DNA from: Rhizobiaceae bacterium
Lineage (GTDB): Bacteria; Pseudomonadota; Alphaproteobacteria; Rhizobiales; Rhizobiaceae
Length of the DNA stretch: 34,316 nucleotides
NCBI GenBank assembly: GCA_014238155.1
Contig: JABABQ010000025.1
Span: 1 to 34,316 of the forward strand
Reading direction: 5' to 3'
The translations under genes were made by a program, and so were the position numbers. Positions 24,649 to 34,133 of the stretch are shown piece by piece (position 1 is the first letter of the stretch; each line of letters opens with the position of its first letter). The notes below the pieces were generated by a model that saw only the letters and a program-made list of their open reading frames with translations, was not told where the DNA came from and made no database searches.

Positions 24649-25230
24649 TTAACGCGCCTGGCCGTGATATTCTGGGTTGGGCTGCATGTCTGTGGCGCTT
24701 GCCACCCGGTTCGTCATGTTGAAAAATGCGGTGATGTTGGAAATATCAAATATTGCGCGATCGCTCCAACCGGCATTGCGTAGACGCTGTCGGTCGGCAT
24801 CGACGATATTTTCGGGCTCCCGGGTGAGTTTATGGGCAAAGTCCAGCATGGCCATGTTTTGGGGGTCCAGACTGGCCCCACGGTAGTTCATAATTAGAAC
24901 TTCGCCCAGTTGGGGTTCACCCGACAAATGTCTTACGGCAGCACCGTGAGCTGCCAGACAATAAAAACATCGGTTAACCGAGGACACCACGACGGCGATC
25001 ATTTCGCGTTGCAATTTTGACAATTGCGAATCGGCAAGCATCAGTTCGTTATACATTTTGGTGAAGACACGCAGCTTGGTTTCGCTGAACGCATGAGCCT
25101 TGAGCACATTGGGAATGAGTCCCAGTTTTTCCTCACAAAGGTCGAAATAGGCCTGTGTTTCGTCCGAAATCGGTGATTCCGGTTCAATATTCAAAGCAAT
25201 GACGTCTTTTTCTTGCATAATCGTGTTCAC
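24649..25230 (-). CDS. AhpD/carboxymuconolactone decarboxylase-like peroxidase-related protein
   Basis: A 193-residue alpha-helical protein of the CMD/AhpD superfamily, of the peroxidase-related subgroup. The CxxC active site is visible in NRCFYCLAAHGAAVR near residue 90, preceded by LSKLQREMIAVVVSS and followed by a second helical repeat with LDFAHKLTREPENI. AhpD-type CxxC-H motifs reduce peroxides via thiol exchange; the electron donor is unknown here. The frame starts with GTG at 25230 with GGAA a few bases upstream; an ATG four codons later (25218) is an alternative start. It is divergent from the glutamate dehydrogenase gene. Confidence 0.87.
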   Translation of the reverse strand: MNTIMQEKDVIALNIEPESPISDETQAYFDLCEEKLGLIPNVLKAHAFSETKLRVFTKMYNELMLADSQLSKLQREMIAVVVSSVNRCFYCLAAHGAAVRHLSGEPQLGEVLIMNYRGASLDPQNMAMLDFAHKLTREPENIVDADRQRLRNAGWSDRAIFDISNITAFFNMTNRVASATDMQPNPEYHGQAR

Positions 25231-25273
25231 TTTGTTTCCGTAGGTACTCAGTCGGCACTAGAGGACAATTTAA

Positions 25274-28200
25274 ATGGCTAGCCAATCAGAAAGTGACAAA
25301 CTCCTCAAATCTGCAGTGGCTCTATTGCCAAAGGCAAAACAGAAAGGATCTTTGGAGTTTGCTCGCCGTTTGTTTGACGGCGCGCTAGAAGAAGATCTGA
25401 TGGCCCAATCTCCTCAAGCGTTGTGCAGGGTCATTTCTTCGGCATTGGTGGCAATTGAAAAATGCCCGAAAGATACGCTGACGGTTGAAGCCACTGATGA
25501 TGATCAGACGTTGGTTTCCGTGACCATGTCCAACCGTCCATTTATTATTGACTCGGTACTGGCCGAATTGAATACACACGATCTAGAAGTTCAGTTGATT
25601 GCCCACCCGGTGATTGAAACACAACCGGGCGTGGCCACTTCTCTGGTTGTTGTCGTGCTAACTGAATCCACATCGGCAACCCGCAAAGCCATCAAGAGCG
25701 CGCTAAAATATATTCTGCAACAGGTTCGGCTGGTAACCGATGACTGGAAAGCCATGCTGTTGCGGGTGGATGAGGAAATGGAAACATTTCGCACCACTCC
25801 GCCGCCACTTCCCACCGAGCGGATTGCCGAGGCAGTTCAGTTTCTGCAATGGTTGGCCAACAATCACTTCACGTTGATGGGTTTGCGCGAATATTCCTAC
25901 AAAGGAACGCGCAAGAGTGGTGAGTTGAAACCCGTTCCAGGTTCGGCATTGGGTATCCTGCGGGACGACAATCTTTCGGTGATGTCGCGCGGTGGCAAAC
26001 CTGTCCAGCTGACACATGAAATCAGAGATTTTCTGTTTGGTGCCGATCCGATCATTATCACCAAGGCTAATATGCGCTCACAGGTGCATCGGCGCACTCA
26101 TCTCGACTATATCGGCGTCAAACGTTTTACTCGCGATGGCAAATTGGCAGGTGAGGTACGCATTGTAGGGCTGTTCACATCAACTGCTTATACCAGGTCG
26201 GTCATGTCGATCCCGATTTTGCGTCACAAAGCCAACGCAGTTTTGGAAAATTACAAGACAGATCCAGCCAGCCACTCCGGAAAAGCGATGGTTAATATTC
26301 TGGAAACATGGCCACGTGATGCCATGTTCCAACTGGATGAAAAAACTCTGACTGAATTTGTCAAAGTGGCGTCTCAGTTGGAAGAGCGGCCACGCATTCG
26401 TGCGTTGCCACGCCTCGACAAGTTCGACCGCTTCGTCTCGATCATGGTCTACGTTCCACGCGATCGCTATGATTCTGACACGCGAATGCGCATGGCGGAT
26501 TATTTTTCCGATGTTTATGACGGCCACTTGTCTGCATTCTATCCTGTTTTCCTCGACAACGGACTGGTTCGCATTCAATTCATCATTGGCAGGGCATCGG
26601 GCAAGACACCCAAAGTTCACCGTGCCGAACTGGAGCGACAAATCACAAAGATCACCCGCACTTGGAGTGATCGACTGGCTCAGTTGTCCGAAGAAGATAT
26701 CGAGCACCAGTTCCCACTTGCCTATCAGGAACATGTTGAGCCGGAAGTGGCGCTTGGTGATGTGGCGTTGCTTGACAGACTGGAAAACGACCAACAAATC
26801 CAGCTCGATTTTCATCGACTGGAAACTGAAACGAGAGTCGGTCTGAAACTGTTTCATCTGTCCTCAGCCGTGCCCTTGTCCCGGCGCGTGCCGATGCTGG
26901 AAAACCTCGGGTTTCACGTTATTCAGGAAAGAACTTTCCGGATTGAATCTTCTGACGACGGCACCTCCTTCATCCATGACATGGTGTTGGAAAATGCTCA
27001 GGGGAACACCATTGACCTGGATTCGCTTGAACCGAAGTTGAAAAGCGCCATCCATGCTGTCTGGAATCGTGAAAACGATAACGATAACTTCAATGCGTTG
27101 GTTTTGGGGGTCGGTCTCGACTGGCAGTTGGCAGGGGTTATGCGGGCCTATGCACGCTATTTGCGTCAAGTGCGTTCGCGTTTCACAATTCATTCCATGG
27201 CGCGCATTCTTGCAGCGCATCCTGAGATCACACAGAATCTGGCTGATCTTTTTTCCGCCCGATTCGATCCATCTACCAAAAGCCGGACCGCCAAACAGAC
27301 CGCCAAACGGGATGATATTATTCAATCGCTGGAACTTGTGCGCTCCAGTGACGATGATGCGATTTTGAGGGATTTTCTCAATATAATCGAAGCCACATTG
27401 CGAACCAATTTTTACTCGCCAGTTCTTGAAATAGCAGGCACTGAGGCTGCACCAACTCCGGTTCTGGCTTTTAAGATCGACCCTTCTGCCGTCAACATTA
27501 TGCCGCAGCCGGTCCCTTATCGTGAGATATTCGTTTCAGCACCAAGAGTGGAAGGTCTGCATCTGCGATTTGGGCCTGTTGCCCGTGGTGGTTTGCGTTG
27601 GTCTGATCGCGCACAGGACTATCGCACGGAAGTTTTAGGATTGGTCAAAGCTCAACAGGTGAAGAATGCAGTGATTGTCCCTGTCGGTTCAAAGGGCGGA
27701 TTTGTGCCCAAGCAACTACCCACCGGTAGTGACCGCGGCGCATGGTTTGAAGAGGGACGCGCATCCTACAAGATCTTTATCTCCTCTCTCCTGTCACTGA
27801 CGGACAATCTGGTAAACGGAAAAGTGGTTCCACCTGAGGCGATCGTTCGACATGATGGTGATGATCCCTATTTTGTGGTTGCGGCGGACAAGGGCACATC
27901 GACATTTTCCGATACGGCCAATGCGATATCCCAGGAGCGTGATTTCTGGCTGGATGACGCATTTGCCTCCGGTGGCAGCGCCGGCTACGACCACAAGAAA
28001 ATGGGCATCACTGCCCGTGGTGGCTGGGAAGCGGTGAAGCGGCATTTCCGCGAGATGGACCGAGACATTCAGACACAGCCCTTTACCACAGTTGGTGTCG
28101 GCGACATGTCGGGTGATGTGTATGGCAACGGCATGTTGTTATCAAAACAAACACAGGTGATTGCGGCCTTCGATCATCGTGATATTTTCATCGATCCGGA

Positions 28201-29971
28201 TCCCGATGTGGCGACATCCTTCAAGGAACGCAAACGCCTGTTCGATGCCGGGCGATCCAGCTGGCAGGACTATAAGGCCAAGCTGATTTCCAAAGGCGGA
28301 GGCATTTATTCGCGTGGTGCAAAGAAAATAACCCTTTCAAAACAAGCTGCAGAGGCCATTGGTTTTGAAGCGGGGGAACATACTCCACAGGTCGTGATGA
28401 ACGCCATTTTGAAGGCGCCGGTTGATCTGATGTGGTTTGGTGGAATTGGCACCTATATTCGGGCATCTCATGAAAGCGACGCAGATGCTGATGACCGGGG
28501 TAATGATTCAATCCGGGTGACCGCACCGCAACTGCGCTGCAAGGCAATTGGCGAAGGAGCCAATCTTGGTGTCACCCATCCGGCTCGTATTGAATTCAAC
28601 CTGTTGGGTGGTTGCTGCAACTCCGACGCCATCGACAATTCAGCCGGAGTGAATTCATCGGATGTTGAAGTCAACATCAAGATTGCACTCGCGGCGGCGA
28701 TGAAATCCGGGCGGCTGACGCGACCGAAGCGAAACAAATTGCTGGAGAGTATGACTGAAACTGTCAGCCAGCTGGTGCTGCGCAATAACTATCTGCAAAC
28801 ATTGTCGATCTCCTTATCCCAGCGGAGGCACATGGAGGATTTTGCCAATCAACAGCGATTGATGCACAGTCTTGAGGCCAGAAATCTGCTGGACCGTCAG
28901 GTTGAAGATCTGCCGGACGATGCTTCCATGGTGGAACGACAGGCAGCAAATGTTCCGCTGACCAGAGCCGAGATTGGGGTCCTGCTGGCTTATGCCAAAA
29001 TAGTTGCATTGGATGACCTGGTGGCCAGCAAGGTCCCCGATGACCCATATCTGCAGGAGATGCTGGTCGATTATTTCCCACCAAAAATGCAAAAGGCCTA
29101 CGCCAGGGAAATTGAAAACCATCGGTTGAGGCGTGAAATTATTGGCACTGTTCTGGCCAACTCCATGATCAATCGGGGTGGTCCAACCTTTATCAGCCGC
29201 GTCAGCGATCATACCGGTGCAAAACTTGATACTATTGCACGGGCCTACGTGGTGGTTCGTGATGCATTCAGACTGCCGCAAATCAACTCTGAAATAGATG
29301 TGTTGGACAACAAGATTCCTGGCGAAGCGCAGTTGGAGCTGTATGCAATTCTACAGGAACGGGTGATTTCTCAAACTATCTGGTTTGTGCGCTATGGAAA
29401 CTTCCGCAAAGGTCTGGAAGCTGAGTCTGTGCAGTATCGTAAGGCAGTCGATGCCCTGTTGCCAAAGCTGGACAAGATCGTGCCAGACTTTTTGGCAGAC
29501 CGGATTAAGGCCGATACTGCGCGATTTGAAGCATCGGGCGTGCCATCCAAATTGGCGCTGACAATGGCCAGAATGCCCATTGCTGGACTGATTCCCGACA
29601 TCCTTTTTGCAAGCATGGTCAGCCAAAAATCATTGGACCTTGCCGCCACTGCATTCTTCGATATCACTGAGCGTTTCCGCATTGATCGAATGGTTCTGGC
29701 GGCGCGTGAAATCGAAACCGCCGACTATTATGATGGGCTGGCTCTGGACCGAGCGTTGCAGAGCTTGCACAGGGCTCGACGTGATATTGTCGAGAAAATT
29801 CTCAAAGCGCAGGGCGGTAAGCCCAAAAGTGAAAATATCTGGATTGATCAACATGCTGATGCGGTTGAAAGCACCCGTGAGCAAATCACCAATATTGTGG
29901 ATCAAGATCATGCAACGGTATCGCGTCTGACGGTTGCGGCAAATGTGCTGGCCGATCTGGCCCGGGAATAG
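25274..29971 (+). CDS. NAD-dependent glutamate dehydrogenase, ~180 kDa class
   Basis: A 1565-residue member of the large NAD-glutamate dehydrogenase family (GdhB/Gdh2 type), which deaminates glutamate to 2-oxoglutarate for carbon use. The N-terminal half holds ACT-like regulatory regions (SNRPFIIDSVLAELNTHDLEVQ near residue 80). The catalytic part starts at about residue 765 with LRFGPVARGGLRWSDR, then VLGLVKAQQVKNAVIVPVGSKGG, and later DMSGDVYGNGML, FIDPDPD and MWFGGIGTYI. The length is typical and the frame uninterrupted. AGAGGA about 8 nt before the ATG supports the start. Its 3' end faces the amino-acid ABC permease across 17 bp. That neighbour may supply glutamate-family amino acids, an inference only. 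Confidence 0.95.
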   Translation: MASQSESDKLLKSAVALLPKAKQKGSLEFARRLFDGALEEDLMAQSPQALCRVISSALVAIEKCPKDTLTVEATDDDQTLVSVTMSNRPFIIDSVLAELNTHDLEVQLIAHPVIETQPGVATSLVVVVLTESTSATRKAIKSALKYILQQVRLVTDDWKAMLLRVDEEMETFRTTPPPLPTERIAEAVQFLQWLANNHFTLMGLREYSYKGTRKSGELKPVPGSALGILRDDNLSVMSRGGKPVQLTHEIRDFLFGADPIIITKANMRSQVHRRTHLDYIGVKRFTRDGKLAGEVRIVGLFTSTAYTRSVMSIPILRHKANAVLENYKTDPASHSGKAMVNILETWPRDAMFQLDEKTLTEFVKVASQLEERPRIRALPRLDKFDRFVSIMVYVPRDRYDSDTRMRMADYFSDVYDGHLSAFYPVFLDNGLVRIQFIIGRASGKTPKVHRAELERQITKITRTWSDRLAQLSEEDIEHQFPLAYQEHVEPEVALGDVALLDRLENDQQIQLDFHRLETETRVGLKLFHLSSAVPLSRRVPMLENLGFHVIQERTFRIESSDDGTSFIHDMVLENAQGNTIDLDSLEPKLKSAIHAVWNRENDNDNFNALVLGVGLDWQLAGVMRAYARYLRQVRSRFTIHSMARILAAHPEITQNLADLFSARFDPSTKSRTAKQTAKRDDIIQSLELVRSSDDDAILRDFLNIIEATLRTNFYSPVLEIAGTEAAPTPVLAFKIDPSAVNIMPQPVPYREIFVSAPRVEGLHLRFGPVARGGLRWSDRAQDYRTEVLGLVKAQQVKNAVIVPVGSKGGFVPKQLPTGSDRGAWFEEGRASYKIFISSLLSLTDNLVNGKVVPPEAIVRHDGDDPYFVVAADKGTSTFSDTANAISQERDFWLDDAFASGGSAGYDHKKMGITARGGWEAVKRHFREMDRDIQTQPFTTVGVGDMSGDVYGNGMLLSKQTQVIAAFDHRDIFIDPDPDVATSFKERKRLFDAGRSSWQDYKAKLISKGGGIYSRGAKKITLSKQAAEAIGFEAGEHTPQVVMNAILKAPVDLMWFGGIGTYIRASHESDADADDRGNDSIRVTAPQLRCKAIGEGANLGVTHPARIEFNLLGGCCNSDAIDNSAGVNSSDVEVNIKIALAAAMKSGRLTRPKRNKLLESMTETVSQLVLRNNYLQTLSISLSQRRHMEDFANQQRLMHSLEARNLLDRQVEDLPDDASMVERQAANVPLTRAEIGVLLAYAKIVALDDLVASKVPDDPYLQEMLVDYFPPKMQKAYAREIENHRLRREIIGTVLANSMINRGGPTFISRVSDHTGAKLDTIARAYVVVRDAFRLPQINSEIDVLDNKIPGEAQLELYAILQERVISQTIWFVRYGNFRKGLEAESVQYRKAVDALLPKLDKIVPDFLADRIKADTARFEASGVPSKLALTMARMPIAGLIPDILFASMVSQKSLDLAATAFFDITERFRIDRMVLAAREIETADYYDGLALDRALQSLHRARRDIVEKILKAQGGKPKSENIWIDQHADAVESTREQITNIVDQDHATVSRLTVAANVLADLARE

Positions 29972-29988
29972 ATTAATGAGTCCCGACC

Positions 29989-30795
29989 CTAGGCCTGCTT
30001 CAATGCCAGTTTTCGTTCTAGGGCTCTCAGACAAAGGCTGAGACCGATGGTCAGAACTAGGTAAATGTAGGCGACAATGGAATAGGTTTCGAAGAATGTG
30101 AAGCTGCCCGCAGCATAGACTTTACCCATCTGGGTGATGTCGGCAACGCCGAGCACTGAAACCAGTGATGAGTCCTTGACCATGGCAACGAAATCGTTGC
30201 CCAGCGGTGGCAGGATGGTCCGGATCGCCTGTGGAAATACGATCAGTCGAAATCGATGCCAGCCAGAAAGGCCAAGCGCCTTTGCAGCTTCTATCTGTCC
30301 GGTATCAACTGATTGAATGCCGGCTCGAAAAACCTCGGCAATAAATGCTGAATAGCCGGTCATTAGGGCAATGGATGCCCGCCAAACCAGCGGAAAATCG
30401 CGCACTGTCATATTGTCCAGCAAACCCGCCTCAACCAATGGCGAAATGAGCATATTCCAGAAGGCGACCACCGCGGGTGCACCAACGAATGCGATGTAAA
30501 ACAGCAGAACCAGAATTGGAATACCGCGAATTATTTCGATATAGAAACGTGCAATCTGGCGCAGCCATATGGAAGTTGAAAGGCTCATCACCGCCAGCAA
30601 CAGACCCAGCACGGAGGCCAGGGCAAATCCCGTCAGTGTCACGAATATGGTAATGCCAACGCCTTTGGAGACGGTTGTGAACACCTGCGTGTAGAGGTCG
30701 TTGACAACAATGATCACAGCGACGGCGATGCCAATCAGCGCCGTCGCCACGAGCCAGTAAGGAAAATCACCTGCCGGTTTGGTTGCAACCGTCAT
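29989..30795 (-). CDS. Polar amino acid ABC transporter permease
   Basis: A 268-residue inner-membrane permease of the HisM/GlnP family. It has an N-terminal helix (YWLVATALIGIAVAVIIVV), then GVGITIFVTLTGFALASVLGLLL, the family FYIEIIRGIPILVLLFYIAF, and the cytoplasmic EAA loop QIEAAKALGLSGWHRFRLIV with PQAIRTILPPLGNDF. It lies 25 nt downstream of the substrate-binding protein gene in the same orientation. No Shine-Dalgarno stands out. Importers of this kind normally have an ATPase and often a second permease; neither follows, since the convergent glutamate dehydrogenase gene begins right after. The permease may homodimerise and borrow an ATPase encoded elsewhere. Confidence 0.93.
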   Translation of the reverse strand: MTVATKPAGDFPYWLVATALIGIAVAVIIVVNDLYTQVFTTVSKGVGITIFVTLTGFALASVLGLLLAVMSLSTSIWLRQIARFYIEIIRGIPILVLLFYIAFVGAPAVVAFWNMLISPLVEAGLLDNMTVRDFPLVWRASIALMTGYSAFIAEVFRAGIQSVDTGQIEAAKALGLSGWHRFRLIVFPQAIRTILPPLGNDFVAMVKDSSLVSVLGVADITQMGKVYAAGSFTFFETYSIVAYIYLVLTIGLSLCLRALERKLALKQA

Positions 30796-30820
30796 TGGTG
30801 ATGATTTCGCCTAACCGGCA

Positions 30821-31618
30821 TTATTGTCCAAACTTGTAATCTAGGAACCATTTCTTATTCAGTGCATCCATGGAACCATCGGCTTTCATCGATGCGATGG
30901 CTGCATTGAACGGAGCGACAAGGTCTGATCCCTTGGGATAGATGAATCCGAAATCCTCCGTACCCAGCGGGCCACCAATCAATTTCAATGCGCCATTGGA
31001 AGCTTCGGCGTAACCTTTGCCCGCAGTTCCATCGGTCAATACGGCATCGACATCGCCGGTTTTCAACGCCTGCACCTGAGCACCAAAAGTTTCGAACAGT
31101 TTGATGCGGGGATTCTGTTCGTTGCCGTCAAGCACATTATAGACCGCCACATAAAACGGCGTGGTTCCGGCTTGTGCAGCAAACAGGCCGCTTTCAAACT
31201 CCGAAAAGCTTTTCGCGTCGCTGAACCGGTTTTCATCTCCGCGAACCATCATGAACATTTCCGAGCGCATGTAGGCGTCGGAAAAGTCGACCTTTTTTGC
31301 GCGGTCCTCTTTGATGGTAATGCCTGTCATTCCCATATCATATTGGCCGTCCGAAACCGCAGCGATCATCGCGTCCCAGGAGGTGTTTTGATATTCAACC
31401 TGCATGTTCAAACGCTTTGCGATTTCGGCCACTGCGTCATATTCCCAACCTATTGCCTTGCCGGTTTTTGAATCGACGAATTGCAGTGGTGGGTAGGCAT
31501 TTTCAGTGACGATCACGACTTTCTTGCCGCCAAGATCGGGCAGGTCGGCAGCAACGGCCAGCCCGGACAAGAGTGTGAAGCCGGACAGGAAGAGAATTAT
31601 TCTTGCAAAAATAGACAT
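30821..31618 (-). CDS. Polar amino acid ABC transporter substrate-binding protein
   Basis: A 265-residue periplasmic binding protein of family 3 (SBP_bac_3). The signal peptide MSIFARIILFLSGFTLLSG ends near AVAA, with the mature protein starting about ADLPDLG. Ligand-binding blocks are TENAYPPLQFVD, GWEYDAVAEIAKRLN, SWDAMIAAVSDGQYDMGMTGITI, and AAQAGTTPFY with DVDAVLTDGTAG. A GGAG about 8 nt before the ATG supports the start. It forms a two-gene unit with the permease. The ligand within the polar amino acid range cannot be read from the sequence. Confidence 0.93.
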   Translation of the reverse strand: MSIFARIILFLSGFTLLSGLAVAADLPDLGGKKVVIVTENAYPPLQFVDSKTGKAIGWEYDAVAEIAKRLNMQVEYQNTSWDAMIAAVSDGQYDMGMTGITIKEDRAKKVDFSDAYMRSEMFMMVRGDENRFSDAKSFSEFESGLFAAQAGTTPFYVAVYNVLDGNEQNPRIKLFETFGAQVQALKTGDVDAVLTDGTAGKGYAEASNGALKLIGGPLGTEDFGFIYPKGSDLVAPFNAAIASMKADGSMDALNKKWFLDYKFGQ

Positions 31619-31769
31619 ACAGCTACTCCGAAGGTTTGGGGATCAGAAAAAAAATCTGCCACAAGTATCGATTATTTTAAAGGGCAGTTTAACGATGCCG
31701 CGACGCAACGGCGCTTAAATCTAGCAAGATTCACGCGCCCAAGAGCTTTCCTTCTGACAACTTCCCCCC

Positions 31770-31850
31770 TATAAGCCTGCCGAGATACCGGAAACCTTTC
31801 TCCGGTCCCCAATTGACCGGGCTCCTGTTGATCTGATCATCCCTCAGATC
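31770..31850 (+). promoter_or_regulatory. typA leader: weak -10 and two hairpins
   Basis: TATAAG at 31770-31775 is a possible -10 without a convincing -35. Downstream, ACCGGA/TCCGGT (31787-31792 with 31801-31806) and a perfect 7-bp stem GATCTGA/TCAGATC (31830-31836 with 31844-31850) lie between it and the typA ATG. The 259-bp gap between the binding-protein gene and typA contains no other feature I can support. Confidence 0.3.
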
Positions 31851-31877
31851 GGACGCCCCCAAGTTCAGGCTGACACA

Positions 31878-33695
31878 ATGACACTTCGCAACATCGCGAT
31901 CATCGCGCACGTTGATCATGGCAAAACCACACTGATTGATGTGTTGTTGAAACAATCGGGCACGTTTCGCGAAAACCAGCAGGTTGACGAACGCGCCATG
32001 GATTCCAACGACCTGGAAAGAGAGCGCGGCATTACCATTCTTGCCAAAGTGACGTCGATTCAGTGGAAAGACACCCGCATCAATATCGTTGACACGCCAG
32101 GCCATGCTGATTTCGGTGGTGAGGTCGAGCGTATTTTGAATATGGTCGACGGTGTCATCATTCTGGTTGATGCCGCCGAAGGCCCCATGCCTCAAACCAA
32201 ATTTGTGCTGCAAAAAGCTCTCAAAATTGGTCTGCGCCCGATCGTTGCGATCAACAAGATCGACAAGCCTGACGGGCGCCCCGATTGGGTATTGGACGAG
32301 GCCTTCGATTTGTTTGCAACCCTCGACGCCAATGAAGAGCAGCTTGATTTCCACGTCCTTTATGGTTCTGCCAAGGAAGGCTGGATGGCGATGGACGCTG
32401 AGGGCCCCAAGGTAGACATGGCGCCACTGCTGGATCTGGTGATGGAGCACGTGACGGAACCTGCCGTTGAAGAAGGCGAATTTCGCATGCTGGCCACGAC
32501 GATTGAGGCCAATCCTTATCTTGGCCGCATTCTGACAGGTCGCATCACGTCCGGCAGCGCCATTCCCAATCAGTCGATCCATGCGCTGGATCAGGACGGC
32601 AAAATCGTCGAGCAGGGCCGCATCACCCAGGTGCTGTCGTTTGATGGTCTGGAACGCAAACCTGTTACCAGCGCCAGGGCAGGCGATATTGTATCGATTG
32701 CCGGCCTGACCAAGGCAACCGTTGCCGATACGCTGGTTGCCCCGGGTATAAAAACTCCGATTAAGGCTCAGCCCATCGATCCGCCAACCCTGTCGATGAC
32801 ATTTCGCGTTAATGATGGTCCGCTGGCCGGCAAGGAAGGGGACAAGGTGCAAAGCCGCGTTATCCGCGACCGGTTGATGAAAGAGGCGGAAGGCAATGTC
32901 GCGCTGAAGGTAACCCAGGTTGAAGGAACCGATGCCTATGAGGTGGCTGGTCGTGGTGAATTGCAATTGGCCATTGTCATCGAAACCATGCGTCGTGAAG
33001 GCTTTGAACTGACTGTTGGCCGCCCCCGCGTGCTGATGCAGGAAGATGAGAACGGCACCAGGATTGAGCCGATTGAAGAGGCGGTTATTGATGTCGACGA
33101 GGAATATTCCGGTGCCGTTGTTGAAAAACTCAGCCAGCGCCGTGCAGACCTTGTCGAAATGAAGCCTTCCGGCGGTGGTCGCACGAGGCTGGTTTTCCAT
33201 GCCCCGACCCGTGGTCTGATTGGCTATTTGTCGGAGTTGATGACCGACACCCGTGGCACGGCGATCTTCAACCGCACCTTCCTCAACTATTCGCCCTATA
33301 AGGGCGATATTGCCCAACGCCACACCGGGGCGCTGATTTCCAATGGTGCCGGCAATGCTGTGGCATTTGCCATGTTCCATCTTGAGGACCGTGGTCCGAT
33401 GATGATTCATCCCGGTGACAAGGTTTATCAGGGCATGATTGTCGGCGAGCATTCGCGCGGTAACGACCTGGAAGTCAACGTGCTGAAAGGCAAGCAGCTT
33501 ACCAATATGCGCTCGTCCGGTAAGGACGAGGCCGTCAAGATCACAACGCCGTTGAACATGACGCTGGAAAAATCGCTGGCCTACATCACCGATGAGGAAC
33601 TCGTTGAGGTGACGCCGGAGAATATTCGTTTGCGCAAACGCATTCTTGATCCGATTGAACGCAAACGACAAATGCGCGCTGCGCAATCGGCCTGA
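31878..33695 (+). CDS. typA: Ribosome-associated translational GTPase TypA/BipA
   Basis: A 605-residue translational GTPase of the EF-G/LepA superfamily that binds the ribosome and supports assembly and growth under stress or cold. The G-motifs are complete: AHVDHGKTT at residues 10-18, the switch region RERGITI near 50, [12 protein letters not shown] near 76, [10 protein letters not shown] near 130 and GSAKEGWM near 164. The BipA-specific C-terminal region includes [20 protein letters not shown] and [15 protein letters not shown]. The length is normal. No strong Shine-Dalgarno precedes the ATG. The opposite strand carries a very long but spurious open frame. Confidence 0.97.
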   Translation: MTLRNIAIIAHVDHGKTTLIDVLLKQSGTFRENQQVDERAMDSNDLERERGITILAKVTSIQWKDTRINIVDTPGHADFGGEVERILNMVDGVIILVDAAEGPMPQTKFVLQKALKIGLRPIVAINKIDKPDGRPDWVLDEAFDLFATLDANEEQLDFHVLYGSAKEGWMAMDAEGPKVDMAPLLDLVMEHVTEPAVEEGEFRMLATTIEANPYLGRILTGRITSGSAIPNQSIHALDQDGKIVEQGRITQVLSFDGLERKPVTSARAGDIVSIAGLTKATVADTLVAPGIKTPIKAQPIDPPTLSMTFRVNDGPLAGKEGDKVQSRVIRDRLMKEAEGNVALKVTQVEGTDAYEVAGRGELQLAIVIETMRREGFELTVGRPRVLMQEDENGTRIEPIEEAVIDVDEEYSGAVVEKLSQRRADLVEMKPSGGGRTRLVFHAPTRGLIGYLSELMTDTRGTAIFNRTFLNYSPYKGDIAQRHTGALISNGAGNAVAFAMFHLEDRGPMMIHPGDKVYQGMIVGEHSRGNDLEVNVLKGKQLTNMRSSGKDEAVKITTPLNMTLEKSLAYITDEELVEVTPENIRLRKRILDPIERKRQMRAAQSA

Positions 33696-33704
33696 CTTGT
33701 TTGA

Positions 33705-33724
33705 TTTTGCGCTCACGCGGGCGG
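33705..33724 (+). repeat. Intergenic repeat unit A, copy 1
   Basis: The 20-nt unit TTTTGCGCTCACGCGGGCGG starts 10 nt after the typA stop and recurs with one mismatch at 33880-33899. Here it runs into a GGCGGC-TTT-GCCGCC hairpin (33720-33734) followed by GCTCTCCTTTCTT, which could terminate typA. Confidence 0.7.
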
Positions 33725-33774
33725 CTTTGCCGCCGCTCTCCTTTCTTATGGGATGGGGGCGCGCCATCAGGCGC

Positions 33775-33822
33775 GGGCGGCTCTTCGCCGCCGCCGCCTG
33801 ATACGGAGAGTGCGGAGTGTGC
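33775..33822 (+). repeat. Intergenic repeat unit B, copy 1
   Basis: The unit reads GGGCGGCTCTTCGCCGCC, then a short GCC expansion, then CTGATACGGAGAGTGCGGA. The second copy at 33938-33979 is the same apart from one missing trinucleotide and terminal base changes. The GGCGGC/GCCGCC part forms a hairpin with a TCTTC loop. Confidence 0.7.
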
Positions 33823-33879
33823 GGGATTATCGCCGGGGGCATTGGGTTGGTTGATGTTCTGGCCTCGAGTTTTTGTTTG

Positions 33880-33979
33880 TTTTGCGCTCACGCAGGCGGG
33901 CGAAGGCCCGCCGCTCCGCGGGGGCGGTCTTTCGACCGGGCGGCTCTTCGCCGCCTGATACGGAGAGTGCGGAATGCGC
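33880..33979 (+). repeat. Intergenic repeat units A and B, copy 2, with internal hairpins
   Basis: Unit A (33880-33899) is followed by GGCGGGC-GAAG-GCCCGCC, then CGCTCCGCGGGGGCGG, the small hairpin GGTC-TTTC-GACC, and unit B (33938-33979). The chain of compensating hairpins is characteristic of mosaic intergenic elements like those known from rhizobia. It contains no plausible gene. Confidence 0.7.
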
Positions 33980-34040
33980 CTCACCATGACGACAGCAAAT
34001 AATTTATCCCCGCGCTCCCTGGCTCTGAACCATCCGTAGA

Positions 34041-34133
34041 AGACGGCGAAGAGCCGTCCGGGCCGGTCAGACCCGCCCCCGCGGAGCGAAGGGTGCGAAG
34101 CGCCCGACAGCGTGAGCGCAAGCGCAAAGCGCG
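34041..34133 (-). repeat. Inverted copy of the A-B repeat
   Basis: Read on the minus strand this segment repeats the order of 33880-33957 in diverged form. Exact inverted matches are CGGCGAAGAGCCG (34044-34056 against 33941-33953), a 16-nt block at 34073-34088 against 33912-33927, and GCGTGAGCGC (34110-34119 against 33884-33893). Together with copy 2 it makes a long imperfect inverted repeat around a unique centre at 33980-34040. Confidence 0.65.

Noticed and set aside
30781-30791. GGTTGCAACCG, resembling the inositol operator
   Set aside because: Only one half-site (TTGCAACCG) is present, and it lies within the first codons of the amino-acid permease gene, not in a promoter.
31731-33842. 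A 703-residue open frame on the minus strand opposite typA
   Set aside because: It is the mirror of typA in an antisense frame. TypA is complete with all GTPase motifs on the plus strand, while the antisense product shows no family motif and runs into the repeat region and the leader.
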